64,000 bases of DNA. It comes from Halovenus marina. Lineage in GTDB: Archaea; Halobacteriota; Halobacteria; Halobacteriales; Haloarculaceae. Shown here in pieces: positions 52,992 to 61,981 of this stretch (positions are counted from its first letter, which is position 1; every line of letters begins with the position of its first letter). The translations under genes were made by a program, and so were the position numbers. The DNA lies in the NCBI RefSeq assembly GCF_051414115.1, contig NZ_JBLKNZ010000001.1, positions 1,054,001 through 1,118,000 of the forward strand, read 5' to 3'. Under the pieces are notes generated by a model that was not told where the DNA came from, did no database searches, and saw only the letters and a list, made by a program, of their open reading frames with translations.

Positions 52992-53639
52992 ATGAGCGAA
53001 CGCACAGAGCGAATTGCACTCCCGTGTCCGGCCTGTTCGCCGGACGTGGAACTGGTTCACGAGATACTCAGCCCCGGCGGGCAGGCGACGGTACGGTGTA
53101 CGGAGTGTGGGCACGTGCGTAAGACGGAACTTCCGGAACCGAGTACGGTCGAGCGAAAGGTCGTCGTCTCACAGGGTGAGGAATCGTTCTCGACGTCAGT
53201 CGAAGCGCCCGCCGAGGAGCAACTCTCTGTTGGCGAGGAATTTCTGGTCGAAACCGACGAGGCGATCATGACTGTCCGGATCACCAGTCTCGAACTGGCC
53301 GAGGGACGGACGGATGAGGCCCCGACCGACGACGTGAAGACGATCTGGACGCGTGCAGTCGGCAACGTCAGCGTCAACGTCACCGCACATCCCAAATCCG
53401 GCGCGCACGACGAGACGTACTCGTTTACGCTCCAGGTTCCCGGCGATTACGAGTTCGTCGTCGACGAGGAGGACGAACTCAGTGGGGAGAACTTCACCGT
53501 CGAGGGGATCTATCTTCGCGACGATGCGACGGGCTACGAGTACGACAAACTCGATTACACCGGAGACACCGCCGTCGCGAAGGACATCAAGCGACTCTAC
53601 GTGCGAGACGAGTCGACTACGGCGTGGTCGGCCTGGTAA
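52992..53639 (+). CDS. HVO_0476-family zinc-finger protein
   Basis: The 215-residue protein has an N-terminal zinc ribbon (LPCPACSPDVELVHEI and VRCTECGHVRK: CxxC pair 1 and 2) and a beta-rich C-terminal domain with NVSVNVTAHPKSGAHDETYS. I recognise it as the haloarchaeal family named after HVO_0476; the biochemical role is unknown. The PCMT gene follows after one base, so the protein probably works with or is co-expressed with the methyltransferase. Confidence 0.82.
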   Translation: MSERTERIALPCPACSPDVELVHEILSPGGQATVRCTECGHVRKTELPEPSTVERKVVVSQGEESFSTSVEAPAEEQLSVGEEFLVETDEAIMTVRITSLELAEGRTDEAPTDDVKTIWTRAVGNVSVNVTAHPKSGAHDETYSFTLQVPGDYEFVVDEEDELSGENFTVEGIYLRDDATGYEYDKLDYTGDTAVAKDIKRLYVRDESTTAWSAW

Positions 53640-53640
53640 C

Positions 53641-54264
53641 ATGAACTGCGAGGACGAACGTGAGGCGCTAGTCTCGCAACTCCAGACCCGGGAGAATCTG
53701 AGTCCAGAGACGGCCGCAGCGTTGCGAGCGGTTCCGCGCCACGAGTTCGTCGACGAACCGCGACAGGACAGCGCCTACGAGGACAGGCCGCTCCCGATCG
53801 GCAACGGGCAGACGATAAGCGCGCCGCACATGGTCGCGATAATGACGGATCTACTCGAATTACAGCCCGGAATGCGTGTCCTCGAGATTGGAACCGGATG
53901 TGGCTATCACGCGGCTGTCACTGCCGAGATCGTCGGCCCGGAGCACGTCTACAGTGTGGAGTACGAACCGGAACTCGCAGACCAGGCGCGCGAGACTCTC
54001 GAACAGATGGGGTACGGGGGAATCTCGGTTCGTACTGGCGACGGTCGCGAGGGATGGCCCGAACACGCACCATTCGACCGCGTGTATCTCACCTGTGCGG
54101 CGAGTGAGTTCCCATCGGCCGTCGCCGACCAGGTTCGAACGGGCGGTGTCGTGCTCGGGCCCATCGGAAGCCATCGACAGACGCTCGTCCGGGGGAAAAA
54201 GCGATCCGACGGCTCGCTCGACCGGGAGAAACACGGCGGCGTCAGATTCGTGCCACTACGATAG
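53641..54264 (+). CDS. pcm: Protein-L-isoaspartate O-methyltransferase
   Basis: The 207-residue enzyme methylates isoaspartyl residues for repair of aged proteins, using S-adenosylmethionine. Motifs: VPRHEFVDEP, GNGQTISAPHMVAIM (substrate loop), LEIGTGCGYHAAV (SAM motif I), GDGREGWPEHAPFDRVYL and the IGSHRQTLVRGKK end. It starts one base after the zinc protein stop and is followed by a diverged second copy. Confidence 0.9.
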   Translation: MNCEDEREALVSQLQTRENLSPETAAALRAVPRHEFVDEPRQDSAYEDRPLPIGNGQTISAPHMVAIMTDLLELQPGMRVLEIGTGCGYHAAVTAEIVGPEHVYSVEYEPELADQARETLEQMGYGGISVRTGDGREGWPEHAPFDRVYLTCAASEFPSAVADQVRTGGVVLGPIGSHRQTLVRGKKRSDGSLDREKHGGVRFVPLR

Positions 54265-54331
54265 CACACCGTGGCGATTGTAGTCAGCGACTGAACGTAT
54301 CATTCATTACCGTCGACCCCAACTCTGTAAC

Positions 54332-55063
54332 ATGGATCCGGCGGTCTTGCGAGCGGATATGGTCGACAGCCTCGAACACGAGAGCAAAGGCTGTGTCCAC
54401 AGTGAGGCGCTGTCGGCCGCGATGCGGGAAGTCCCGCGCCACGCCTTCCTTGACGACGAGCGGGCCGCCTACGCCGACCGCCCATTCGAGCATCTCGGGA
54501 CGCGCGTCCTCGCACCGAGTACGGTCGGTCGACTCCTCGAAGCACTCGACGCACGCGACGGCGACGAGGTACTCGTGGTCGGTGCTGGCGTCGGATACAC
54601 CGTCGCCGTTCTCGCAGAGCGCGTCGGCGCGCGCAACGTGCAGGCCGTCGATATCACTCGCCGACTCGTCTACGAGGCGCGCGACAACCTCGCGACAGCG
54701 GGCTACGGTGAAGTCCTGGTCGACTGTCGAGACGGTGTCACGGGCTTTCCCGAATACGCACCCTACGACCGCATCCTGCTCGAAGCCGCCGCCATCAGCC
54801 CACCCCAGCGACTCCTCGACCAGCTCGCGCCGGATGGCCGACTCGTGATGCCCCTCGGCGGCCCGACACAATCACTCGCCGCCGTCAGCCCCGATGGGAC
54901 CGTCGAGAAACACGGCGGCTGTGCCTTCGCGCCGATGCTCGTCGAAGGCGAGCAGGCCGACACCGTCGAGCGAAACCGAACTCGCCGTGAGGACCGGGAG
55001 TTCGCCGAGCGAGCCGCACAGCGCCGCAAGGGCTGGGAACTCGACTGGATCGACTGGGACTGA
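54332..55063 (+). CDS. PCMT-family methyltransferase, diverged second copy
   Basis: The 243-residue protein has VPRHAFLDDERAAYADRP and SAM motif I VLVVGAGVGYTVAVL, clearly homologous to pcm. The GQTIS-type substrate loop is replaced by TRVLAPSTVGRLL and the C-terminus is longer and charged (RTRREDREFAERAAQRRKGW). It may modify another substrate. It lies 67 bases after pcm on the same strand. Confidence 0.82.
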   Translation: MDPAVLRADMVDSLEHESKGCVHSEALSAAMREVPRHAFLDDERAAYADRPFEHLGTRVLAPSTVGRLLEALDARDGDEVLVVGAGVGYTVAVLAERVGARNVQAVDITRRLVYEARDNLATAGYGEVLVDCRDGVTGFPEYAPYDRILLEAAAISPPQRLLDQLAPDGRLVMPLGGPTQSLAAVSPDGTVEKHGGCAFAPMLVEGEQADTVERNRTRREDREFAERAAQRRKGWELDWIDWD

Positions 55064-55089
55064 CGACCTCACCACTTCTCTCGTGTCGT

Positions 55090-55533
55090 TCAGCCCCGGA
55101 TCACGAGCACGTCCGTGTTCTCGCGCTTGTCGGCGTATTCACCTCCGGGTGGCCTGATATCGAGTTTGACCGTCCCCTCCTGCTGGTTCGGCCCGAGTTC
55201 CGGGTCGAGTTCGAGCGTCGCGACTCCGTCGTGGCCCGTCTCGGCGGTCGCTATCGACTCCAATCGAGCCGTGCCGCTCTTTGCGACGATGGTCGCGTTT
55301 GCGATTGCCGTCCCGTCCGGGTCGACGACGTTGACGTCAACGCTCGTCGGCTCCGGTTCGATTATCTCCGGTTGTGGCTGGGTCTCGAGTTCCGTCACGC
55401 CGAGCGTGTCCATCCCGTCGATGACGCTCATCATCACTGCGAGACTCGCCACGCCGACGACGAGTGCGATGACGAGTCTGATCGGTAACCCTTCGATGGC
55501 TCGTTCGTCATGTCTGAGTTCGCCTAACGACAT
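55090..55533 (-). CDS. Haloarchaeal membrane-anchored protein with Ig-like/carboxypeptidase-regulatory domain
   Basis: The 147-residue protein starts MSLGELRHDERAIEGLPIRL; the ERAIEGLPIRLVIALVVGVA segment is a recurring haloarchaeal N-terminal helix like a pilin or class III signal. The remainder (about 55-147) is a beta-sandwich-like domain (VDVNVVDPDGTAIANATIVA, GVATLELDPE). Probably surface-exposed; function unknown. Its start is 26 bases after the rhomboid stop on the same strand. Confidence 0.68.
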   Translation of the reverse strand: MSLGELRHDERAIEGLPIRLVIALVVGVASLAVMMSVIDGMDTLGVTELETQPQPEIIEPEPTSVDVNVVDPDGTAIANATIVAKSGTARLESIATAETGHDGVATLELDPELGPNQQEGTVKLDIRPPGGEYADKRENTDVLVIRG

Positions 55534-55558
55534 GGGGGCTCTGGCCCCGGTATCCAAC

Positions 55559-56212
55559 TTAAACCTTCACCGGCTCCGTCGCTGGTGTGTCCACAGAGAG
55601 CATGGAGAACTTCCCGGTGAGCAAGCCCAGCAGGAGGCCGACGAAGTGTGCGATAAGCGCGACGCCGGGGCTGGCAGTCGCGGCGGTCAACAGGGCAGCG
55701 ATGACGACGAAGGCAACGAACTGCACCCGTCGTGAGACGGACAGCGCCGCGCCCACTCGTGAGGAGAGACGATTGCTCGCGAGCAGGTAGCCGAGCAGCG
55801 CGAACACGCCACCGCTCGCGCCGAGTACCCCCGCTGTCGCCGCGAACTCCACAAGTGGAAGCTCTGCGAGCAGGCTGCTCAGGAGGATCTGTGAGACGCC
55901 AGTGGCTGCTCCTGTGAGGAGGAAAAACGCGTGAAAGCGCGGTCGGGTGGTTGACCGAGCAATCGGCCAGCCGAAGATGAGGAGTGCAACCCCGTTCGAG
56001 ACCAGATGGCTGAGGTTCGCGTGAGCGTACACGCTCGTGAACACCGTCCACGGCCGGTCCAGAAGCGGGGCAGAGAGGACAAAGAGCCCACCGACCAGGC
56101 CGGTGACCGCCGTCACGAACTGGAGCAGAAACACCAGCACGAAGACTGCAAGCAACTCGAATACCGGCTGTCCTGACCGCTCGACCATGTCTCTGATTTG
56201 GCCGTCGGACAC
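55559..56212 (-). CDS. Rhomboid-family intramembrane serine protease
   Basis: The 217-residue protein has six to seven membrane helices, the N-terminal-side HANLSHLVSNG motif, the catalytic serine in GVLGASGGVFALLG (S133) and the catalytic histidine in ALIAHFVGLLLG (H189). It cleaves membrane proteins inside the bilayer. The start shown is GTG; ATG at 56188 (MVERSGQPV) is also possible. The gene downstream encodes a membrane-anchored protein, a conceivable substrate by proximity only. Confidence 0.87.
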   Translation of the reverse strand: MSDGQIRDMVERSGQPVFELLAVFVLVFLLQFVTAVTGLVGGLFVLSAPLLDRPWTVFTSVYAHANLSHLVSNGVALLIFGWPIARSTTRPRFHAFFLLTGAATGVSQILLSSLLAELPLVEFAATAGVLGASGGVFALLGYLLASNRLSSRVGAALSVSRRVQFVAFVVIAALLTAATASPGVALIAHFVGLLLGLLTGKFSMLSVDTPATEPVKV

Positions 56213-56307
56213 TTACGATTCTTGGTCCGCCTCCTGTCCCGTCAGCGAGCGCGGCAGCACTCGCCAGAAGCTACACCCTTTTGGGTACTGACCGGCTATG
56301 TCAGGTG

Positions 56308-57024
56308 ATGAGTCGAACGCGCATCGCCCTGTTGAACGCGGCACACGAGGGGGCAGAGACTCGACGGAACTTCCGTCGGGAGGCCGACGCCAGTCTCGTG
56401 GAGTATCACGCACCCGAGCGCGACCTGCCCGAGACGTTCGCGTTCGACGGCGTCATCCTGACTGGCTCGCGTGCCTCGGTCTACTGGGACGAGCCGTGGA
56501 TCACGGAACTCAAAGGCTGGGTCGGTGACGCTATCGAGGCCGGTCTCCCATTTCTCGGCGTCTGTTACGGCCACCAACTGCTCGCAGACGTGCTCGGCGG
56601 GGGCGTCGAAGCCATGGACGAATACGAGATTGGCTACCGTACGGTGACCCACAGCGGTGAGTCGCCGCTGTTCGACGGCATCGACCCGGAGTTCACTGCC
56701 TTCACCACCCACTCCGATCGGGTGAGTCGGCTGCCGCCGGGAGCGACCGAAATCGCGAGAAACGACTACGGGATCCACGGCTTCCAGAAGGGCGATGTCT
56801 TCGCGGTGCAGTTCCACCCCGAGTACGATACGGAGACTGCAGAGAGCGTGACACGCGGCAAAGACCTGCCCGACGAGAAGATGGAGCGAGCGCTTGCCGG
56901 TATCACGGAGGACAACTACGCGGCCGCATGCGAGGCAAAGCAGGTCTTCGAGAACTTCGTCCAGTACGTCGAGACGCAGTCCGATGTCGGTGACGCCGAG
57001 GCGGGCCTCTCGGCCGACGACTGA
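56308..57024 (+). CDS. Class I glutamine amidotransferase-like protein
   Basis: The 238-residue protein starts MSRTRIALLNAAH and has the GATase triad: nucleophile GVCYGHQ (C86), then QFHPEYD (H170, E172). The SRASVYWDEPW segment resembles the GMP-synthase-type amidotransferase subgroup, but a stand-alone protein of this kind often serves other ligases. No synthetase partner is adjacent. A TTG start 9 codons upstream is unlikely. Confidence 0.85.
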   Translation: MSRTRIALLNAAHEGAETRRNFRREADASLVEYHAPERDLPETFAFDGVILTGSRASVYWDEPWITELKGWVGDAIEAGLPFLGVCYGHQLLADVLGGGVEAMDEYEIGYRTVTHSGESPLFDGIDPEFTAFTTHSDRVSRLPPGATEIARNDYGIHGFQKGDVFAVQFHPEYDTETAESVTRGKDLPDEKMERALAGITEDNYAAACEAKQVFENFVQYVETQSDVGDAEAGLSADD

Positions 57025-57082
57025 ACTGTTCAGTGTGGGTTCCTGCGAAACACTTTCGCGTACTATGACCGTCTATCTCGAC

Positions 57083-57289
57083 ATGTCAACGACAATCGAC
57101 ACCCCTGCGGCGGACGAATCGTGCGCGTACTGTAACTCCCAGATTTTCGACCACGACCCGCTCTGTGTGCGCGACTGTACCGACGATTGTGGGTCGCCGA
57201 CCTACTTTTGTAACTACGCCTGTCTGTCGGCGCATATCGCGGAACACGACCTGACGACCGGCGATTCCTGTACGTGGTCTCCGGAGTAG
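57083..57289 (+). CDS. Small cysteine-rich zinc-binding protein
   Basis: The 68-residue protein (MSTTIDTPAADESCAYCNSQ) has paired cysteines CAYC, CVRDC..DC and an FCNYACLSAHIAEH segment, a treble-clef or FYVE-like arrangement expected to bind one or two zinc ions. An ATG at 57065 would add 6 residues. Function is unknown; it stands alone 58 bases after the amidotransferase and could share its transcript. Confidence 0.68.
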   Translation: MSTTIDTPAADESCAYCNSQIFDHDPLCVRDCTDDCGSPTYFCNYACLSAHIAEHDLTTGDSCTWSPE

Positions 57290-57502
57290 GGGTTCGTGGA
57301 ACCGAATCACGCCGAGACGATTCCTGTGATCGGTTGTCGCCGTTTCGAGTGATTTCTCTCACCTAATGATTTGCGAAATTGGCGGTATATCGGCCCGTTC
57401 TGCGATATTTGCCGTGAATTCGTCGATTCTATCTCGTTACGAGTGTCTCGCTTGCGACTTCCGCCCCATCTGAAGTCGTAGACGGCCCTGTGGAGGCGAA
57501 AG

Positions 57503-57509
57503 GTATATT
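57503..57509 (+). promoter_or_regulatory. TATA box of the recombinase-Bat fusion gene
   Basis: GTATATT in AAAGGTATATTCC lies 32-38 bases before the ATG at 57541. Confidence 0.5.
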
Positions 57510-57517
57510 CCTCCGTT

Positions 57518-57532
57518 TCGCAATATTTGCGA
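57518..57532. promoter_or_regulatory. Palindrome between TATA box and start (putative operator)
   Basis: TCGCAA-TAT-TTGCGA is a perfect inverted repeat with 6-base arms, placed between the TATA box and the ATG, where a bound protein would block transcription start. A related site GCGATATTTGC (57402-57412) matches GCAATATTTGC here at 10 of 11 bases, and TTGCGA recurs at 57371. The 251-base gap holds no gene. Confidence 0.5.
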
Positions 57533-57540
57533 GTACCGAA

Positions 57541-59259
57541 ATGAGTGAGATAGAGCCGGGGGTGGATATCTCGACGCGGGAGTACGAGCGACTCCGTCGT
57601 GGGACCGAAACACACCGCGAGGAACTCATCGTCCGACTGTGTGGTGAGGTAGGGCTTCGTGCGGCCGAAATCGTCAGACTCACGCCCGCAGACGTGTCCG
57701 GGACGGGCGCAGACGACCGGAGCCGGTCCTTTCTGACTGTTCGGGAGGGTGACGGCGGGGAACGGACTTCATATCTCCCCTCGTCGGTCGCACACGAGTT
57801 CTGGCAGTACGTCCGCTCGAACGGCATCGACACCGATCAGGCGGTCATCAGTGTGACGAGTCGGCGCGTTCAGATGCTCGTCCGCGAGGTGGGCGAACGG
57901 GCCGCCGCGCAGACGGGATTGGCGACGCTCCAGTCGGTCACTCCATCGACACTCAGGCGATATTTCGCGAGACAGTTGCTGGCCGAACACGGTGTCGACG
58001 CGCGGGTCGTCGCCGCAGTCGGCGGGTGGGAGGGGGTCGACGGGCTACTCAGGTCTGCAGACGAGCCGACACGCGAGGAGATTGCGGCGTCGTTCGAGCA
58101 ACTGGACCGGACTGAGGCACAACCCGGCCGCCTCTCTCGGCTGATCGACGCGTTCGAGGCCGTCGAGGAGACGATTATCGCCGCTGGAAACCGCGAAGCT
58201 ATCGAACGGGCCGCCTGTGAGGAACTGACCTCCGAAGTGTATCAAGGTGCGTGGCTGACCGAGCGCGACCGAAACGGCTCGATAACCGTCCGGACACACG
58301 CGGGCGAACAGCCGGACCGATTCGACGTGCCAGGGGAAACCGGCATCGTCAGACGGGCGCTTCAGACCGGACAGACTCTTGTGACGCCCGACAGTCCCGG
58401 TCTGAGCGAGCGCTACGACGGACGGGGGTTGCTCGCTGCTGCCCCGCTGACACACGGTGAAACCAGCTACGGGACACTGGTCGTGCAGGCTCGCACCGAT
58501 GCTGCGTTCGAGGACGCCGAGCGAACGGCGCTGACTGCACTCGGACGGCGACTCGCCGCGACCATCACCGCAACCGAGCGCAAACAGTTGCTCTTTGGAA
58601 GCACCGTCCTCGAACTGGACTTCGCCTATCAGGACCGCAACGGAACGTTGATCGACATCGCCGCTCGACTCGATTGCCGTCTGTCGATCGAAGGTATCGT
58701 CCCGGACGGTGACGGATCGCTCCTTTGCTTCGTCGAGGTGCGGGGGGCGACTGCGGAGCGCACACTTGAAGTGATGGCTGACGCCGAGGCTGTGACCAAG
58801 ACGCGCCTGATCCGACAGCAGGACGACGGAGGGACACTCGAAGTGTGTCTGGAGCGCGGATCACCGGCGAACGTGCTCGCCCAGCGGGGGGCCACAGTCA
58901 CCGATCTCCAGATCGAATCGGATGAGGCACAACTCGTGTGTGAAGTCTCGCCCGATACCGACGTTCGGTCGCTCGGTGAGGCGCTGAAACGACAGTATCC
59001 GTCGGTTCGCCTCCAGCGAAAGCGAGAACAGCCACGGACGACCAGAACGCCCGACGTGCGCGACTCCGTGTCGGAGCGTCTCACCGACAAACAGCGGGCA
59101 GTTCTCGAAACTGCCTATCACGCTGGCTACTTCGAGTGGCCACGGGCCAGCACCGCAGAGGATCTCGCCGACTCGATGGGGGTCGCGTCACCGACACTTC
59201 ACAACCACCTCAGGAAAGCTCAGAAGACGTTGCTTGCGTCCTTGCTCGAAGACGAGTAG
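57541..59259 (+). CDS. Bat-type regulator fused to a degenerate tyrosine-recombinase domain
   Basis: The 572-residue protein (MSEIEPGVDISTREYERLR) starts with a tyrosine-recombinase-like fold (about 10-180): EVGLRAAEIVRLTPADVS holds the motif I arginine (R40) and TPSTLRRYFARQLLAEHGVD the second arginine (R139). The HxxR histidine is Ser, the LGH motif is VGG and no tyrosine follows, so strand transfer is not expected. Then come a GAF domain (about 195-345), a Bat-associated region (about 355-500) and HTH_10 (514-572, LTDKQRAVLETAYHAGYFEW). It is probably a sensory transcription factor using the recombinase fold for DNA binding or oligomerisation. An upstream extension of 17 residues is less likely. 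Confidence 0.82.
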   Translation: MSEIEPGVDISTREYERLRRGTETHREELIVRLCGEVGLRAAEIVRLTPADVSGTGADDRSRSFLTVREGDGGERTSYLPSSVAHEFWQYVRSNGIDTDQAVISVTSRRVQMLVREVGERAAAQTGLATLQSVTPSTLRRYFARQLLAEHGVDARVVAAVGGWEGVDGLLRSADEPTREEIAASFEQLDRTEAQPGRLSRLIDAFEAVEETIIAAGNREAIERAACEELTSEVYQGAWLTERDRNGSITVRTHAGEQPDRFDVPGETGIVRRALQTGQTLVTPDSPGLSERYDGRGLLAAAPLTHGETSYGTLVVQARTDAAFEDAERTALTALGRRLAATITATERKQLLFGSTVLELDFAYQDRNGTLIDIAARLDCRLSIEGIVPDGDGSLLCFVEVRGATAERTLEVMADAEAVTKTRLIRQQDDGGTLEVCLERGSPANVLAQRGATVTDLQIESDEAQLVCEVSPDTDVRSLGEALKRQYPSVRLQRKREQPRTTRTPDVRDSVSERLTDKQRAVLETAYHAGYFEWPRASTAEDLADSMGVASPTLHNHLRKAQKTLLASLLEDE

Positions 59260-59352
59260 GTTCTGGGACGGACAGCGACGTGACGCGAAACGGTGGCAGA
59301 GACAGACGACCGTTTGGAAAATGACGGCCATTTGGGATAGCTAGAGCTAGGG

Positions 59353-59358
59353 ATTAAG
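59353..59358 (+). promoter_or_regulatory. TATA-like box of acs
   Basis: ATTAAG in GGGATTAAGAG lies 28-33 bases before the acs ATG at 59386. Confidence 0.4.
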
Positions 59359-59385
59359 AGACCACTCTGTGGATCTACTGATGCT

Positions 59386-61362
59386 ATGTCAGATGACGAA
59401 ATCGACGTCGAGCTTGAGGCACGGCTCGAAGAACAGGAAGAGTTCGAGCCACCGGAAGCCTTCGTCGAACAGGCGAACGTGTCGGATCCGGCGATCTACG
59501 ACGACTTCGAGGAAAACTGGCCCGACGAGTGGGAACGGGCGGCGGACCTTCTCGACTGGGAGGAGGAGTGGGATCAGGTACTCGACGACTCGAACGAACC
59601 GTTCTACGAGTGGTTCGTCGACGGCAAACTCAACGCCGCGGAGAACTGTATCGACCGCCATCTCGACGAGCGCGGCGACGAGGCAGCCATCGAGTGGGTC
59701 GGGGAACTCGGGGAGACGCGTACGTACACGTATCGTGACCTCCACCGAGAAGTAAACGAGTTTGCCGCCGCGTTGCGCGAGCAGGGCGTCGAGGAGGACG
59801 ACGTCGTCTCGATGTACATGCCGATGATCCCCGAACTGCCGATTGCGATGCTCGCGTGTGCTCGCATCGGCGCGCCACACGCCGTCGTGTTCGCGGGCTT
59901 TTCGGCAGACGCGCTCGCCGAGCGGATGAACGCCGCGAACTCCGAGTATCTCGTCACCGTCGACGGCTACTACCGGCGTGGCGACCCGCTCCAGCACCTC
60001 GAAAAGGCCCGCGAGGGACTCGACAAGGTCGAGCAGGACGCGACCACAATCGTCGTCGACAGGCTGGGAGACGACTCGGAAATCGACCCGCTCCCCGAGG
60101 AGCGCGATTACGACGAACTCGTCGAGGCACACAGCGGCGAGACGGTCGACCCAGTCACCCGCGACGCCGAGGACATGCTGTTTTTGATGTACACCTCGGG
60201 AACCACCGGCAAGCCAAAGGGCGTGAAACACACCACCGGTGGCTATCTCTCGTATGCCGCCTGGACTAGCCACGCAGTACTCGATGTCAAACCCGAGGAC
60301 ACCTACTGGTGTTCGGCGGACATCGGCTGGATCACCGGGCACTCCTACATTGTCTACGGCCCGCTCGCGCTGGGAACGACGACGGTGATGTACGAGGGGA
60401 CGCCGGATTACCCCGACAAGGACCGCCTCTGGGAAATCGTCGAGGACTACGACGTGACGCAACTGTACACCGCCCCGACCGCGATTCGTGCGTTCATGAA
60501 GTGGGGCACGGAGTACCCAGAGCAACACGACCTGTCGAGTCTGCGTCTGCTCGGCACTGTCGGGGAACCGATCAACCCGCGGGCTTGGAAGTGGTACTAC
60601 AAACACATCGGCAACGAGGAGTGCCCGGTCGTCGACACGTGGTGGCAGACCGAAACTGGCGGGATGATGATCACGACCCTGCCGGGCATCTCGAACATGA
60701 AACCCGGCTCTGCAGGGCCGCCGCTCCCGGGAATCAGTGCGGATGTCATCGACCCCTCGGGCGACCCTGTCGAGGCCGGTCGTGCGGGCCATCTGGTCAT
60801 CAACAAGCCCTGGCCCGGCATGCTGCGAACGCTCTACAAGAACGACGAGCGCTTCATCGACGAGTACTGGGACGAGTACTCCATCCCCGAGCGTGACCAG
60901 TGGGTGTACTTCCCCGAGGACGGCGCGAAGATCGACGACGACGGCTACATCACCGTTCTCGGCCGCGTCGACGACGTGCTGAACGTCTCCGGACACCGCC
61001 TCGGCACGATGGAGATCGAATCGGCTATCGTCGGTGTCGAAGGCGTCGCCGAGGCCGCCGTCGTCGGTGGCGACCACGAGGTCAAAGGCGAGGCGGTCTA
61101 CGCCTACGTCATCACCGAGGACGGACAGGAGGAAAGCGACGCGCTGCGCGACGAGATAATCGAGGCAGTCGAGGACGCGATCGGTCCGATCGCCCGGCCA
61201 GAGCAGATCATCTTCACACCTGAACTGCCGAAGACTCGCTCGGGCAAGATCATGCGTCGCCTCCTCGAAGACATCGCCGACGGCAACGAACTCGGCAACA
61301 CGAGCACGCTGCGGAACCCCGACGTCGTCCACGACATCCAGCAGAAAGTTCACGGCGACTGA
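59386..61362 (+). CDS. acs: Acetyl-CoA synthetase (AMP-forming)
   Basis: The 658-residue enzyme activates acetate with ATP and CoA. It has the N-terminal ACAS segment (YDDFEENWPDEWERAADLLD), the AMP-binding P-loop YTSGTTGKPKGVKH, WWQTETGG, and the C-terminal KTRSGKIMRR whose lysine is the usual acetylation control site. Downstream are a DUF4212 subunit, an SSS-type symporter and a universal stress protein, a typical acetate uptake and activation cluster. Confidence 0.94.
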   Translation: MSDDEIDVELEARLEEQEEFEPPEAFVEQANVSDPAIYDDFEENWPDEWERAADLLDWEEEWDQVLDDSNEPFYEWFVDGKLNAAENCIDRHLDERGDEAAIEWVGELGETRTYTYRDLHREVNEFAAALREQGVEEDDVVSMYMPMIPELPIAMLACARIGAPHAVVFAGFSADALAERMNAANSEYLVTVDGYYRRGDPLQHLEKAREGLDKVEQDATTIVVDRLGDDSEIDPLPEERDYDELVEAHSGETVDPVTRDAEDMLFLMYTSGTTGKPKGVKHTTGGYLSYAAWTSHAVLDVKPEDTYWCSADIGWITGHSYIVYGPLALGTTTVMYEGTPDYPDKDRLWEIVEDYDVTQLYTAPTAIRAFMKWGTEYPEQHDLSSLRLLGTVGEPINPRAWKWYYKHIGNEECPVVDTWWQTETGGMMITTLPGISNMKPGSAGPPLPGISADVIDPSGDPVEAGRAGHLVINKPWPGMLRTLYKNDERFIDEYWDEYSIPERDQWVYFPEDGAKIDDDGYITVLGRVDDVLNVSGHRLGTMEIESAIVGVEGVAEAAVVGGDHEVKGEAVYAYVITEDGQEESDALRDEIIEAVEDAIGPIARPEQIIFTPELPKTRSGKIMRRLLEDIADGNELGNTSTLRNPDVVHDIQQKVHGD

Positions 61363-61459
61363 CGTTCCGCGGGGCTGACTGATACTCACCCCCTGCGACG
61401 GTCATCCGGTGGCGACTGACAGCACCACTAACTGATTTCACGTCAGCGAAACCAGCACG

Positions 61460-61981
61460 ATGAGCGAAACACACGCAGAATCTGAAACCACTGAGTCAGA
61501 CCCGGCAGTCGACGAGCAGGCCGCCAGCGCGGCGGTTACGGACGGCGGTGAGACGATGACTGAGGATGATGCACCGGCGGCTGAGAGTATGAGCGACGTC
61601 GAGCGCGAGCGAGAGATCGACTACCTCGACGTTGAGATAAACCTCCTTCGCCCGGCAACGCCGTTCATGCGAGACCACCTGAAGGTAATCTGGATCGGCG
61701 CCATCGTCTGGACGTGTACGACCTTCGGCCCGATCACGCTGACTCGTCTCGCGCCGGACGTGATGACCTCGACGATGCCGATGATCGGCTTCCCGCTGCA
61801 CTACTTTTTGATCGCCATCGGAAGCCCGTCTGCGGCGCTGTTGCTGTCGGTGTGGTACGCCCGCAAGCGCGACCAGATCGACAGAAAGTACGGCATCGAA
61901 CAGGGCGTCTCGGGCGGGACGGCGACCGCCGAGACGGCAGACGAGAGCGTGGCGGCCACTGACGGGGGTACTCGCGAATGA
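61460..61981 (+). CDS. DUF4212 small subunit of a sodium/solute symporter
   Basis: The 173-residue protein has a charged, acidic N-terminal 55 residues, then two membrane helices (KVIWIGAIVWTCTTFGPITL and a PLHYFLIAIGSPSAALLLSV helix) and the YARKRDQIDRKYGI end typical of DUF4212. Such proteins are encoded with SSS symporters and probably form a complex with them. The stop overlaps the symporter start by 4 bases. Confidence 0.88.
   Translation: MSETHAESETTESDPAVDEQAASAAVTDGGETMTEDDAPAAESMSDVEREREIDYLDVEINLLRPATPFMRDHLKVIWIGAIVWTCTTFGPITLTRLAPDVMTSTMPMIGFPLHYFLIAIGSPSAALLLSVWYARKRDQIDRKYGIEQGVSGGTATAETADESVAATDGGTRE

Noticed and set aside
59389..61389. A 666-codon open frame antisense to acs
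   Set aside because: It mirrors the codon structure of a certain gene in GC-rich DNA and its product (Asp/Val/Arg-rich) resembles no family.
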